Shown here: positions 1-9,712 of the stretch, in pieces
Layout: each line of letters opens with the position of its first letter
Numbering within the stretch: the stretch's first letter is position 1
From: Anisodus tanguticus
Lineage: Eukaryota > Streptophyta > Magnoliopsida > Solanales > Solanaceae
Assembly: GCA_034509755.1 (NCBI GenBank)
Contig: CM067557.1
Coordinates: forward strand, 18,150,001-18,214,000
DNA: 64,000 bases
Direction of reading: 5' to 3'
Notes under the pieces: generated by a model
Told to the model about the DNA's origin: nothing
The model's input: only the letters and a program-made list of their open reading frames with translations
Database searches by the model: none
Translations under genes and position numbers: made by a program

Positions 1-1622
1 AACATAAAAGAGTTTGGGTTAGGAATAGTCTTATAGACCTCTTCTGGGAAATTATTAGGTAATCAATTAAAATTATTCCTATAACTAACAACGAAACTGA
101 GTATGAGGCTTTTGTTGTAGGTTCAGAATTGGCTCGAAATCTGAGGGCTGAGATCATCGAAGCAAATGTGATTCTCTCCTAGTAGTCAATCAAGTGAATA
201 GAGTATTTGAATTGAAAGTTGACATGATGCAGAAGTATCTAGACAAAGTACTCACGATGTTGTGTCGCTTTAAAAAAATGGTTGTTAAACACATATCATG
301 TAAGCAGAGAATATGGAAGTTGATGTATTGGCTAACTCAGGTTCTTCAACGGATGCTAATGAGTTGAGTTCTGGGAAAATTGTGCAGTTTCTCAATTCAT
401 CTTTGATGTTAGCCATGATGAAGTAAAGTGCACTGGGTTAACTTGGGATTGGAGGAACAGATACATAGATTTGAAGAACGGAAAGCCATCAGAAGATGCT
501 AAAGAGTCTTGAGCACTTCGAATGAAAATTGCCCGGTACTATTTGCACAATGGACAATTATACAAGAGGTCAGACCATTGTCTCGATGTCTCGGCCCTAC
601 AGAAACTAATATTGTCATGAGAGAAGTTCATGAGGGTGTTTGCGGCAACCATTCCGGAGCTGAACTATTAGTTAGGAAGTTTATAAGAGCCAAATATTTC
701 TAGAAAAAATGGAGGAAGACTCTAAGGCATTTTCACAAAAGTGTGACAAGTGGCAGCAACACACTCCAATGATTCACCAATCGGCCAAACTTCTCCATCT
801 GGTAGTGTCCCCGTGCCCATTCATGAAATGGGGAAAGGACATCATTTGCCCTCTTTCGGTAGCTATAGGTCAAGTTAAACTTCTTTTAATTTTGACTAGC
901 TATTTTTCTAGGTGGATTAAAGTAGGAGACTTCTAGAAAATTCGAGAAACAAAAGTCATTGACTTCATTTGAGACCACATCATTTGTCGATTTGGGGGAC
1001 CGAAGGAGATAACTTATGACAACGGGCATCAATTCATCGGCAAGAAAGTAACAGAATTTTTCAAGGGATTGAAGATCAAAAAGATCACATCAACTTCTGT
1101 ACCATCCCAATGCTAACAGAAAAGTCGAGTCAACAAATAAGAAAGTGATCCATAGTTTGAAGAAAATACTAGAAGGAGCTAAGGGGAAATGGAGAGAATT
1201 GTTGCTAGAAATCTTGTGGGCGTACAGGACAACGGAATCAAGCACCGAAGAAACTCCATTTTCATTGTTATATGGAGCAGAAATTGATACCGATGAAAGT
1301 AGGCGAGCCCAGCTTACGATATAGCAATTCAACCGAGGAAGATAACAATGAGTCCATGACAATTAAACTTGATTTAACTGAGGAACAGCAGGAGTGATCT
1401 TTGATTCGGATGACTGCTTAGACTCATTCAGGTGGGAGATTTAATTTTCCAAAAAGTAACTTTAAATACCAAGTATCCAAATGAATGAGAGTTAAGCTGA
1501 ACTGGGAAGGACCATATCGAGTGACGAGTTTCACCGGCAAAGGATAGTATCAGTTTTCCAAAGAAAATGGGACTTTGTTGCCAAGCAACTGGAACATCAG
1601 TTATTTGAAGTGGTACTACTGA
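1..1622 (+). pseudogene. Tat-lineage Ty3/gypsy pol remnant: second RNase H domain and integrase
   Basis: Translating all three plus frames piecewise gives a retroelement pol that runs off the left edge. Bases 1-340 read as the second RNase H domain (TNNETEYEAF, then a VVNQVN stretch). Bases 500-700 read as the linker before integrase (REVHEGVCGNHSGAE). Bases 709-1320 are integrase: a CDKWQ zinc-finger end, a MKWGKDI stretch where the first catalytic Asp lies, a YDNGHQF stretch for the second, and a WAYRTT motif. Bases 1430-1621 are the integrase C-terminus (WEGPYRV, GTLLPSNWNISYLKWYY) and end in TGA. Stops and frameshifts are spread throughout, so it is dead. Known for the family: Tat/Ogre/Retand elements carry a second RNase H of this TNNEAEYEA type before integrase. 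The lineage call rests on that motif and on the antisense ORF downstream. Confidence 0.85.
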
Positions 1623-2797
1623 TAAGGTATTGTTCAATTTTTTATTTTACTTAACTAAGTTGTTTCCGTGTTCACTAATAATGGTCATAGAAAAAAGTAA
1701 GTAAATCCAACAACTAAAGTTCCACGAGAACCATTCAAAAGTTAAACTAAAAACACGTGTTGCACTCTTTTTCCCTTAGATCGGTTTTTGTCCAAAATGA
1801 GTTTTTTCGTTGAAGTTTTTAATGAGGCAGTGATGTAAAGCATGTTATGATAACGAATAGTAGTGTAAAACTTCACAGTGGGGACTGCCTCTGATATGGA
1901 ATGGTAAGGTTGAAACTAGTGTTCAAGTCTTCATACTTCACACTCAAACGCTGGGGGAATATACCCGCCAGTGGAAAACATCACATGAAGACAAAACAGA
2001 AATGATTCTACAAAAATTTCAAGCGAAAATTTCAAGCAAGGGCCGTCAAAATTGAGTCTAGAAATTATGACTTAAAATGCTGGGGGCTTTTGCAGACACA
2101 AGACCGGAGAAGAAGGCTAGATGTTATCTGTTAGTCAGTTGACAACCTTAATATAAAATGACTGACCAAATAAATGCCTTCATTTCTTTCGAATGAAAAT
2201 ATAAATTGAATGACTTATGATATAAGAAATTTTCGTCTTCTTCATCCGTTCATTGCCGATTGACAAGTCTTTTTAATAGTTAAGTATTCCTGGTAGTTTA
2301 AACACGCTAAGAAGTTGAAAGTTGAGAATGAACAACTTCTAACGGTTGTGCCGAAACCGAATAAGAGACGTCTTATTCGTAAACACGAATTTAAATAAAG
2401 CCTTATTATTTTAGTTACCAGAAAAATTTAGCCCGGAGAAATTATTATCGAATTAATTATATTTGTTCTGAGTTATAGCTCCGGTAGAGAAATACAGTCA
2501 CTTCTCGGAAGTCCACAAAAGATTACTTTAAGTTACCAAAGAGTTTTTACCGACAAAAAATTAACTTTTATCTTTCGAAGGAAAATGAGTTTGATATCTT
2601 TCCCGGTCAAGCTATTACCAAAATTTCACTAACTTAGAGTTTGAACAAAAAGAAAAGAAAACACAAGTGTAAAATTCATACTTGAAAAGAAAAAATTTCC
2701 ATTGATAATGGTCAAAAAAGACCTGAAGTATTTACAATCAAATAGGGGCAAAAGTTTTCCCGAAAAAAATTTAGCAAAAAGAAAGGAAGTTGAGGGA
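1623..2797 (+). other. Noncoding spacer between Tat pol and the antisense ORF
   Basis: No reading frame with recognisable protein similarity. It contains G-rich stretches (CTGGGGGAATATACCCGCC near 1950, GCTGGGGGCTTTTGCAG near 2080) and a run near 1780-1835 resembling retroelement 3' noncoding sequence. Position and orientation fit the long untranslated part of a Tat-type element downstream of integrase. Confidence 0.55.
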
Positions 2798-2903
2798 TCA
2801 GTCTTCAACTTCGGTGTAGGCATCAGATTCTTCTTCTTTGAGCTGTTCATCGGAGCTATATGTAGTAGTCGGGGGAGAAGAGGGCTAGCCTTTAAAGGAT
2901 TCA
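2798..2903 (-). pseudogene. Tat antisense ORF, C-terminal block (acidic tail)
   Basis: On the minus strand this reads ESFKG, then a Pro/Ser/Thr stretch, then an acidic tail (SDEQLKEEESDAYTEVED) and a TGA stop at 2800-2798. It begins exactly at the boundary of the inserted LTR element (2904) and continues the block at 8242-8970. Acidic C-termini after a coiled coil are usual for the extra ORF that many Tat-lineage elements carry in antisense between integrase and the 3' LTR. I recognise the arrangement; the protein's function is not established. Confidence 0.6.
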
Positions 2904-4190
2904 TGATGTATATAAGGAGGGGATTATACGGTTAGGTGGGTCAGAGTTGGATTGGGACCTGGTGGATACGAAAATGGGGTCAAATAGAGGTTGGAGGGTT
3001 TCCGGGCAGTGTGTGTTTGGTGGGCGGGTGAATTTAGAGGGTGTTGGGCTAAGGCATTTAGAGGGGATAAACTAGACATGTTGTAGGTTATGTTGGTGGT
3101 TGGTATTTGGTGGTTGGGTGGTGGTAAGGTGGCGGAAATAGATCGGAACAATATGGTTGGCAGAATAGGGTGCGATCGAGACGGTGGGGAATTGGTTGGG
3201 GATTTTTGAGTGTTTGTGGGAGGATTCTGTTGACGACCTTTTGGGTGTGAGTTGGGCAAGTGTTGTAGTGTATTGGGGTGCAAGGAATTAAGCAATTTGG
3301 ACAAGGATGGGGCACGAAATTGATAAACAAATTCGTGTGCGGGTAAGGTAATGTAGGCTGAGAAGATCTTCAATGTGTTTGTAACAAGTAACCAGATAGA
3401 ACCTTGGCTTGGGTATAGTTAGATCACAAAAGTTCTAACTAGACTTACATCGAGTGTTTAGATCACAAAAGGACCAAGGGGTGGCCCACAAAAGGACTTG
3501 GACCACAAATGGGCAAAAGGTTCGACTAAGATAACAACACAAAAGTTGAAAACTTAGCAAGTTTGAGTAAACTGAAATATATTTCATAAAACTTCAATGT
3601 CCCCTTACATCAATTAAATCTCCTATTTATACTAGTTCTATACCTTCTAGAAGAGGAAACAAGAAAGACACAAACATGTATCTTAGCCGAATGGGGGAGA
3701 TTCTCGACCAACCCTTCATGTTCTCTAGGCCACCCTTTTATGTCATCCATTTATCTCGGTCGAATGGGGGAGATGCTCGACCAACCCTTCATATTCTCTA
3801 GGCCAACCTTTTGTGTCATCCATGTAGATAAGTGCATGAACTAGCTAGTTCATGAATTACCTCCTTGGGAGACGTTGGAAACTTCTCTTTCGAGATGGTT
3901 CTCGGCTTAGTCATTCTATTTTATTACAAGGCCTAGTAATTAAGCTAAAAGGGAAACTAGTAATTAAGCTAGAAATTAAAATCAAGCTAAAAAATGGTCT
4001 CGACCAAGACCTACATAAAAGCCAAAATTAATGGCACTTCTTGGATCTTCAAGTCTTTTCTTCAACTCCACTCCACACTCCATTCCACAATAAGCATATC
4101 AACATAGGACGATTGGCAATCTTCGGCACTCCTAGAAAATCACCTTGTGGCTCATGTTGGACACTTAAGCTCACGGCCTTCTTTACATCA
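2904..4190 (-). repeat. 3' LTR of the nested gypsy element
   Basis: Direct repeat of 6880-8241, 1287 bp. It contains a G/T-rich first 400 bases, a tandem pair of about 77-bp units (near 3680-3830; each has CGAATGGGGGAGAT and a Ctctaggcca-type tract) and a short array of about 24-bp units (CTAGTAATTAAGCTA) near 3935-3990. A long open minus frame across 2924-3373 is Pro/Thr/Ser-rich low complexity and is not treated as a gene. Confidence 0.88.
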
Positions 4191-4208
4191 TACTCCTCTT
4201 CTTTAACA

Positions 4209-5299
4209 GAAGTTTCCCTTAAATTCTCGTCATCTATGTATGGACAAACCAAATGATCCGAATACAAGACAAAGGGTTGTGACTTCAAATAATGTACCCA
4301 TTGGACCAAGGATCTCACAATACAAAATTCTTTGTCATAAGTAGAATGATTGAGTTGTACACCACCCAATTTTCCACTAGAGAAAGCAATGGATATTTTG
4401 TCTTGAATCAAGATGGCACCAACACCAATTCCACTAGCAACATACTCAATTTCAAATAGCTTCTCAAGGCCTAGACCCAGTGCTTCACATATCCTTCCCT
4501 TCAAGGTTTCCAAAGTTCTTTGTGCTCCTTCGGACCATTTTAACTCACCATTTCTTATTAGTTCCGTGATAGGGGCAGCAAGGGTACAATAATCTCGAAT
4601 GAAAAGATGAACCAAACCATGGAAACTTCTTATCTCTCTTACATTCGTAGGCTCGGGCCAACTCCGAATAGTTTCCATCTTGGATAGATGCACATGAATA
4701 CCCTCGGATGATATTATGTACCCCATGAATGGTCGTAGCACCTCATGTATGAGCCTTATGAAAGAGCTGGGAGCATTACACAATCCAAATGGCATCAAAA
4801 GCCATTCGTACAAGCCATACTTGGTTTTGGAAGCCATCTTCCATTCACCTTCCTCTTGTATCCTCATTTGATGGTAGCCACTTCTTAAATCTATCTTGGA
4901 AAACAACTTGGCCCCACTCAATTCATCCCAAAGATCATCCAATCTTGGCATAGGAAACATGTACTTCACGGTGATGTTTTTGACCTCTCGGCTATCAAAA
5001 CTCATGCGCCAAGTTCCATATTTCATTGATACTAACAAGGCGGGTACCGCACATAGACTAAGGTTCTCTCAGACAAGGCCTTTGTTTAGTAATTCTTGCA
5101 TTTGTTCTTGCAACTCCTTAGCCTCTTTCGGATGGTATCTATAGGCTCTAATTAGTGGTAATCCGGGTGCAAAATCATCTAGAATCACATCTTCAGATTT
5201 CTTCAAGAGTTCCTTCGAGTCAGCATCTTCAACAATATCTCCCACAAGGCTCTTCTTCTCCTCGCACACCAATTCACCTATAGAACTCCCCTTCTTCAA
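4209..5299 (-). pseudogene. Gypsy reverse transcriptase and RNase H with the catalytic palm block deleted
   Basis: Minus-strand reading starts near 5299 with the pre-RT region (RAYRYHPKEAKELQEQMQEL). A stop near 5070 is followed by RT motifs: FPMPRLDDLWDELSGAKLFS, KIDLRSGYHQMRI, WLLMPFGLCNAPSSF and HEVLRPFMG. The next residues are YIISSEGI, a position that in related RTs lies well after the YxDD box, so the segment with the two catalytic aspartates is absent; the junction is near 4720. RNase H/connection follows (VREIRSFHGL, LFEIEYVASGIGVGAIL, YDKEF, LYSDH). The reading ends in unrelated sequence before the LTR, with no integrase. The domain order fits Ty3/gypsy, but the lineage is uncertain. 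Confidence 0.85.
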
Positions 5300-5599
5300 T
5301 TCTCTTCTATCTCTGATACATTAAGCAAGAGGGCCTCAGACTTTTCCTTACGTTTCTTGGCATTTTGGATCTTCATTTTCTTCACTTCACTAGGTGACAA
5401 TGGTATCAACCGGATCTTCTTATCATCATTCTAAAAAGAATAGATATTCTTTTCTCCATCATGTTGCACTTTCCTATTAAATTGTCATGGTCGACCCAAT
5501 AAAATATGACAAGCATCTATAGGTAGGATGTCATATCATATCTCATCTTCATACTTACCAACACAAAAACTAACAAGAGCTTATATCATTACCTTTAGC

Positions 5600-5760
5600 T
5601 TTTTGTCTTTGTTCAACCATTGGAGAGCATATGGCTTAGAATGGTTGCGGGTAGGTAGTTCAATTTGTCCACCATTTCCATGGAGGCAATATTGGCACAG
5701 CTTCCTACATCAATGATCATATTACATACCTTATCATTTACCTAGCATCGAGTGTAAAAT
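5600..5760 (-). pseudogene. Gypsy aspartic protease remnant
   Basis: The minus strand reads VCNMIIDVGSCANIASMEMV. This is the region around the protease active site, where related elements have D-(T/S/G)-G. Here it is D-V-G, so the first Asp and the Gly are kept but the middle residue is unusual. It lies between the gag zinc knuckle and RT, as expected. Flanking frames contain stops. Confidence 0.65.
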
Positions 5761-5929
5761 AGTTGATCTCTTTGTATCTCCTCATGTTCTTCAAGTTGAA
5801 CAGTCAACGCACGTTGGAGTACTAAACTTTCACCCTCCTCCGTAAGATCAACATCATCCTCAAGGACCTTCTAGACTTCGGGTTCAATAACAAAGGAATC
5901 CCCACACTCTTGATATTCTTCAATAGTCA

Positions 5930-6844
5930 TTACCCGAGGATTAAGACATTCATTTGAAAAGTGTCCTAATCCTTGACATTTAAAACACATTTTTCTACTT
6001 CTATCTACCCCCTTTGTAAACTCTACCTTATTTTATTTATCTTTATCTACACTTTCTTGGCTATACAATAGGTTAGAAAAAGAGGTACTACCCTTTTCTT
6101 TGACATTAGTGGGCTTTACATAGGTTTTTGGGGTACCTTTCTTTTGTTGTTTTTCAAACTTGAGGGCTAAGTGACATACGTCTTCAAATGTTTTGTATGT
6201 TGCAACTTCAACCTTTTGTTGAATCGCCACGTTTAAGCCTCCAATAAGTCATGCAATACTTTTAGCCTCCTTTTCTTATAAGTCACAAAGCATGGTGACT
6301 TTCTCGAACTCTCGAACATATTCCTCAACTTTAAGAACTCCTTGACGAAGTTTGGTGAGCTTGAGATATATGTCTTTTTCATACTCCCTTGGCAAGAACT
6401 TCTTCTTCAAATGTTTCTTTACTTTGTCCCAAGATTCAATCTTGGTCTTCTCATTCCTCCTCCGTCTTATTTTGAGATTTCCATACCATACATAAGCGAA
6501 TTCCTTCAACTTATGTGTAGAAACCTTAAAACACTTGTGGTCATCATATTGCTCGTATTCGAAAAACCTCTCAATGTCCCTTAACCATTCAAGAAACTCT
6601 TCTGGGTCCATATTTCCTTCAAAGGTCGGAAGATAAACTGTAGACTTCGGTTATCTTCCCTTTCACACCTCAGGTTTCCTTGGACATCGTCCCTATCATG
6701 CCTTGGGTTGTTTTAGGCAACCTCTTCCCCGGAATCAACATCATTAATCACGGCATGCTCCACAAACTCTTTTCTCAAGAGTTGCTTTTGTTCCGCAATA
6801 AGGTCACTTATGGTCCTCCGAAGTTCTTCATTCATGTTAGCCAT
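5930..6844 (-). pseudogene. Gypsy gag with CCHC zinc knuckle
   Basis: The minus strand begins MANMNEELRRTISDLIAEQ at 6844. After a stop and frame change comes the retrotransposon gag core at 6611-6276 (MDPEEFLEWLRDIERFFEY, then AYVWYGNLK, then FLPREYEKDIYLKLTKLRQG and VEEYVREFE). The core continues at 6230-6033 with the capsid C-terminal part and a Lys-rich linker. The nucleic-acid-binding knuckle CFKCQGLGHFSNEC (C-x2-C-x4-H-x4-C) is complete at 5990-5945. At least two stops or frameshifts interrupt the frame. Its role would be virus-like particle formation and RNA packaging. Confidence 0.85.
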
Positions 6845-6864
6845 AGCGTCAATGGGAAAGCCAT

Positions 6865-6876
6865 GGTATAATACCA
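6865..6876 (-). other. Primer-binding site, tRNA-iMet type (degraded)
   Basis: The minus strand has TGGTATTATACC three bases inside the 5' LTR. The plant initiator-Met primer site is TGGTATCAGAGC, so the first six bases match and the rest has decayed. Its position next to the LTR supports orienting the element on the minus strand. Confidence 0.6.
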
Positions 6877-6879
6877 AAC

Positions 6880-8241
6880 TGATGTATATAAGGAGGGGAT
6901 TGTATGGTTATGTGGTTCATAGTTGTATTGGGACCTGGTGGATATGAAAATAGGGGTCAAATGGAGGTTGGCGGGTTTCCGGGCAGTGTGTTTTTGGTGG
7001 AGGGTGTGCGGGTGTTTGGAGGGTGTTGGGTTAAGGAATTTGGAGGGGATGAACTAGACATGTTGTAGGTTTATGTTGGTGGTTGGTATTTGGTGGTTAG
7101 GTGGTGGTAAGGTGGTAGAAACTGGTCGGGCCAGTAACATTGGCGGAATAAGGGTGCGATCGGGACGGTGGGGAATTGGTTGGAGGTCTCGGGTGTTTGT
7201 GGAGGAGTCGATTGATGACCTTTTGGGTGTGAGTTGGGGAAGTGTTAGAGTGTATTGGGGTGTAAGGAATTAGGCAGTTTGGACAGGATGGGGCACGAAA
7301 TTGATAAACAAATTCGTGTGCGGGTAAGGTAATGTAGGCCGAGAAGATCTTCAATGTGTTTGTAAACAGTAACTAGATAGAACCTTGGCTTGGGTATAGT
7401 TAGACCATAAAAGTTCTAACTAGAATTACACCACGGGTTTGAACCACGAAAGGACCAAGGGGTGGCCCACAAAAGGATCGGGATTTGGACGACAAAAGGA
7501 CCAAGGGTTGGACCACAAAAGGTCTGACTAAGATAAAAACACAAAAGTTGAAAACTTAGCAAGTTTGAGTAAACTCAAATATATTTCATAAAACTTCAAT
7601 GTCCCCGTACATCAATTATATCTCCTATTTATACTAGTTCGAGACCTTCTAGAAGAGGAAACAAGAAAGACATAAACATGTATCTTGGCCAAATGGGGGA
7701 GATACTCGACCAACCTTCATGTTCTCTAGGCCACCCTTTTGTGTTATCCATGTATCTCGGTCGAATGGGGGAGATGCTCGACCGACCCTTCATGTTCTCT
7801 AGGCCAACCTTTTGTGTCATCCATATAGATAAGTGCATGAACTAGTTAGTTTATGAATTACCTCATTGGGAGACGTTGGAAGCTTCTCTTTCTAGATGGT
7901 TCTCAGCGTAGTCATCCTATTTTATTACAAGGCCTAGTAATTAAGCTAAAACGGAAACTAGTAATCAAGCTAAAAGAAAAATTAGTAATTAAGCTGAAAG
8001 AGAAACTAGTAATTAAGCTATAAATTAAAAGCAAGCTAAAAAAATGATCTCGACCAAGACCTACATAAAAGCCAAAAATTAATGGCACTTCTTGGATCTT
8101 CAAGTCTTTTCTTTAACTCCACTCCACATTCCATTCCACATTAAGCATATCACCATAGGACGATTGGAAATCTTTGGAACTCCTTGCAAATCACCTCGTG
8201 GCTCATGTTGGACACTTAAGCTCATAGCCTTCATTACATCA
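6880..8241 (-). repeat. 5' LTR of the nested gypsy element
   Basis: Direct repeat of 2904-4190 but 75 bp longer (1362 bp). Part of the extra length comes from a longer array of about 24-bp units (CTAGTAATTAAGCTxAAA) near 7930-8030, which has about two more units than the other LTR. The tandem 77-bp pair is also present (near 7690-7830). Confidence 0.88.
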
Positions 8242-8970
8242 CTTCAAGCTATAACTTTCGAGCCTCAATAATTTTGGCATCCATGATTTCAATGCCTTCC
8301 TTGGCTTGTTCTAAGGTATACCTCCTAACATTTCATGTGGTATATTCGTCCTTAAGGACCATCCGAGCTTCTTGAGCCCCAAGATCAGAAAGGTCTCTAT
8401 CCCTTTAAGTGGTAAGCTTATCGTTCTCTCAAGCCAATGTAGATAGCTCGGCCCTTATCCTTTCAGTTTTCCAGCCTTGCTGACAAACTTGATATATCGC
8501 GGTTGTTAGCTCTTGCTTGAACTTGTGTTCTATAGCGGCCAAGTTAACATCCCTTTCCCCATCGATGGCACTAAGTTCAGAATTGCGCTGATCGAATTTA
8601 GAAGACAGAGAAGCTTCATTTTGCACGCTGAAGTGCAAGGCATTCTCCTAAGAACTGAACTCGTACTTGAGGTTGGTAAGCTCAATGTTAAGTTCTTCAG
8701 CTTGCTAATTAAAAGCTTCCCTCTCTTCATTGGCTGCTCGAGGCCATCCATCGCACGGATATAGACCTTCCTCACTTTGTCAAGCTCAACCTTAATAATT
8801 GGAAGGTATCCAACCAATTCGGATTCCCTCCGAGAAATATCGCCTCTGAGGAACTAGATCTCCTTTATTGAGCATCCAGTTGAGTTGTGAGGTCTTCATT
8901 CTCCTCGATGAAGATGAAGACCTTCTCTAGTTAAAACTCCGCGCTAAGAAGAAAGGCCAAGAAAAAGTTA
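8242..8970 (-). pseudogene. Tat antisense ORF, coiled-coil block
   Basis: The minus strand reads, in shifting frames, a Glu/Lys/Leu/Ala-rich heptad-like protein: FIEENEDLTTQLDAQ near 8915, ALHFSVQNEASLSSKF, AIDGERDVNLAAIEHKFKQE and ERIRAELSTLA at 8640-8429, then IEIMDAKIIEARKL just before the LTR boundary at 8242. The next codons are at 2903 on the other side of the insertion. Near 8960 a TTCTTAG|CGCGGAG on the minus strand looks like a splice acceptor. Several stops are present. Coiled-coil C-terminal halves are known for Tat antisense ORFs. Confidence 0.6.
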
Positions 8971-9029
8971 AGAATGGAAAAAATATGAAAATCTGATTAC
9001 AGATGGAACAAAAAATGTACCCGAGCAGC

Positions 9030-9712
9030 AACACACGTGCCTTCTTTTATCATTGACAACAACTAGATGGTAAATACACTTCTTCGAGTTCATTTGGTGA
9101 GTCTTAAGATATGAAATAAGTGTACATCAAGGTTTAACAATATCATTCCTCTACTGTATAATGGGTTCATCAGGAAATTCAAGCCTAACTATTTTGATTG
9201 AAAATGCAGAGATTCATAACACTTGAAAAGCCAGTCTATCCCCATAATCACATCAAAGTTCGCCATTTTTAATTCAAACAATTAACAGTAGTCTCCCGAC
9301 TCTTAACTACACTCTATTGAAAATACAAAGATTCATAACACTTGAAAAGCCAGTCTATCCCCATAATCACATCAAAGTTTGCCATTTTTAATTCAAACAA
9401 CTAACAGTAGTCTCCCGACTCTTAACTACACTCTAAAGTCTATATAGATCCTATAAGAATTAATAGGAACACTAGCAGGGTATTCACATAAGAAGGTCCT
9501 AACAATTTTTGGGGTATTCACATAAGAAGGGTTGCATAAGAAAGATTTGAATCCTGATTGATCAGTGAATACACCTCAAGAGAACAAATAGTTAGAATAC
9601 ATATGACCATAGCGTCTGAGGCTTCAGCCACCTCCCTACGAGCCAAATCATGAAGTCGAGCTCTCTTTGTACTAAATGATCCCGAAAAGATGAAGACACG
9701 ACTACTACCCAA
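9030..9712 (-). pseudogene. Gypsy aspartic protease with internal 119-bp tandem duplication
   Basis: The minus strand at 9712-9518 reads SSRVFIFSG and RARLHDLARREVAEASDAM, then a VYSLINQDSNLSYA stretch. This corresponds to the ARVxALTRREAE...ALIDPGSTxSY region of plant gypsy proteases, with the catalytic D-P-G-S triplet changed to Q-D-S. Downstream, MANFDVIMGIDWLFKCY (the usual end of the protease domain) occurs twice because bases 9197-9315 are duplicated at 9316-9434. The unit is 119 bp, not a multiple of three, so the duplication itself shifts the frame. A protease-RT linker (LISYLKTHQMNSKKCIYHLV) follows to about 9030. Not functional. Confidence 0.75.
9197..9434. repeat. 119-bp tandem duplication, two copies
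   Basis: Copy 1 (9197-9315) and copy 2 (9316-9434) start with ATTGAAAAT and share GAAAAGCCAGTCTATCCCC and CTCCCGACTCTTAACTACA. By eye only about four bases differ, so the duplication is young compared with the surrounding decay. Confidence 0.92.

Larger units (their letters stand above)
2904..8241 (-). mobile_element. Complete but defective Ty3/gypsy LTR retrotransposon nested in the Tat antisense ORF
   Basis: Two direct repeats of about 1.3 kb (2904-4190 and 6880-8241) bound a 2.7-kb interior that reads gag, protease, RT and RNase H on the minus strand. Both LTRs begin TGATGTA and end TACATCA, a perfect 7-base inverted terminus. Flanking pentamers are ATTCA (2899-2903) and CTTCA (8242-8246), matching a 5-bp target duplication with one change. 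A primer-site-like TGGTATTATACC lies three bases inside the 5' LTR. There is no integrase, and the catalytic block of RT is deleted, so the element could only have moved with proteins supplied by another copy. The two LTRs differ at many positions, so the insertion is not recent. Confidence 0.88.

Noticed and set aside
2924..3373. 149-codon minus-strand open frame, Pro/Thr/Ser/His-rich
   Set aside because: It lies inside the LTR of the nested gypsy element. The other LTR has the same DNA but a different, shorter frame (7097-7354), so the frame is not conserved and reflects G/T-rich low complexity.
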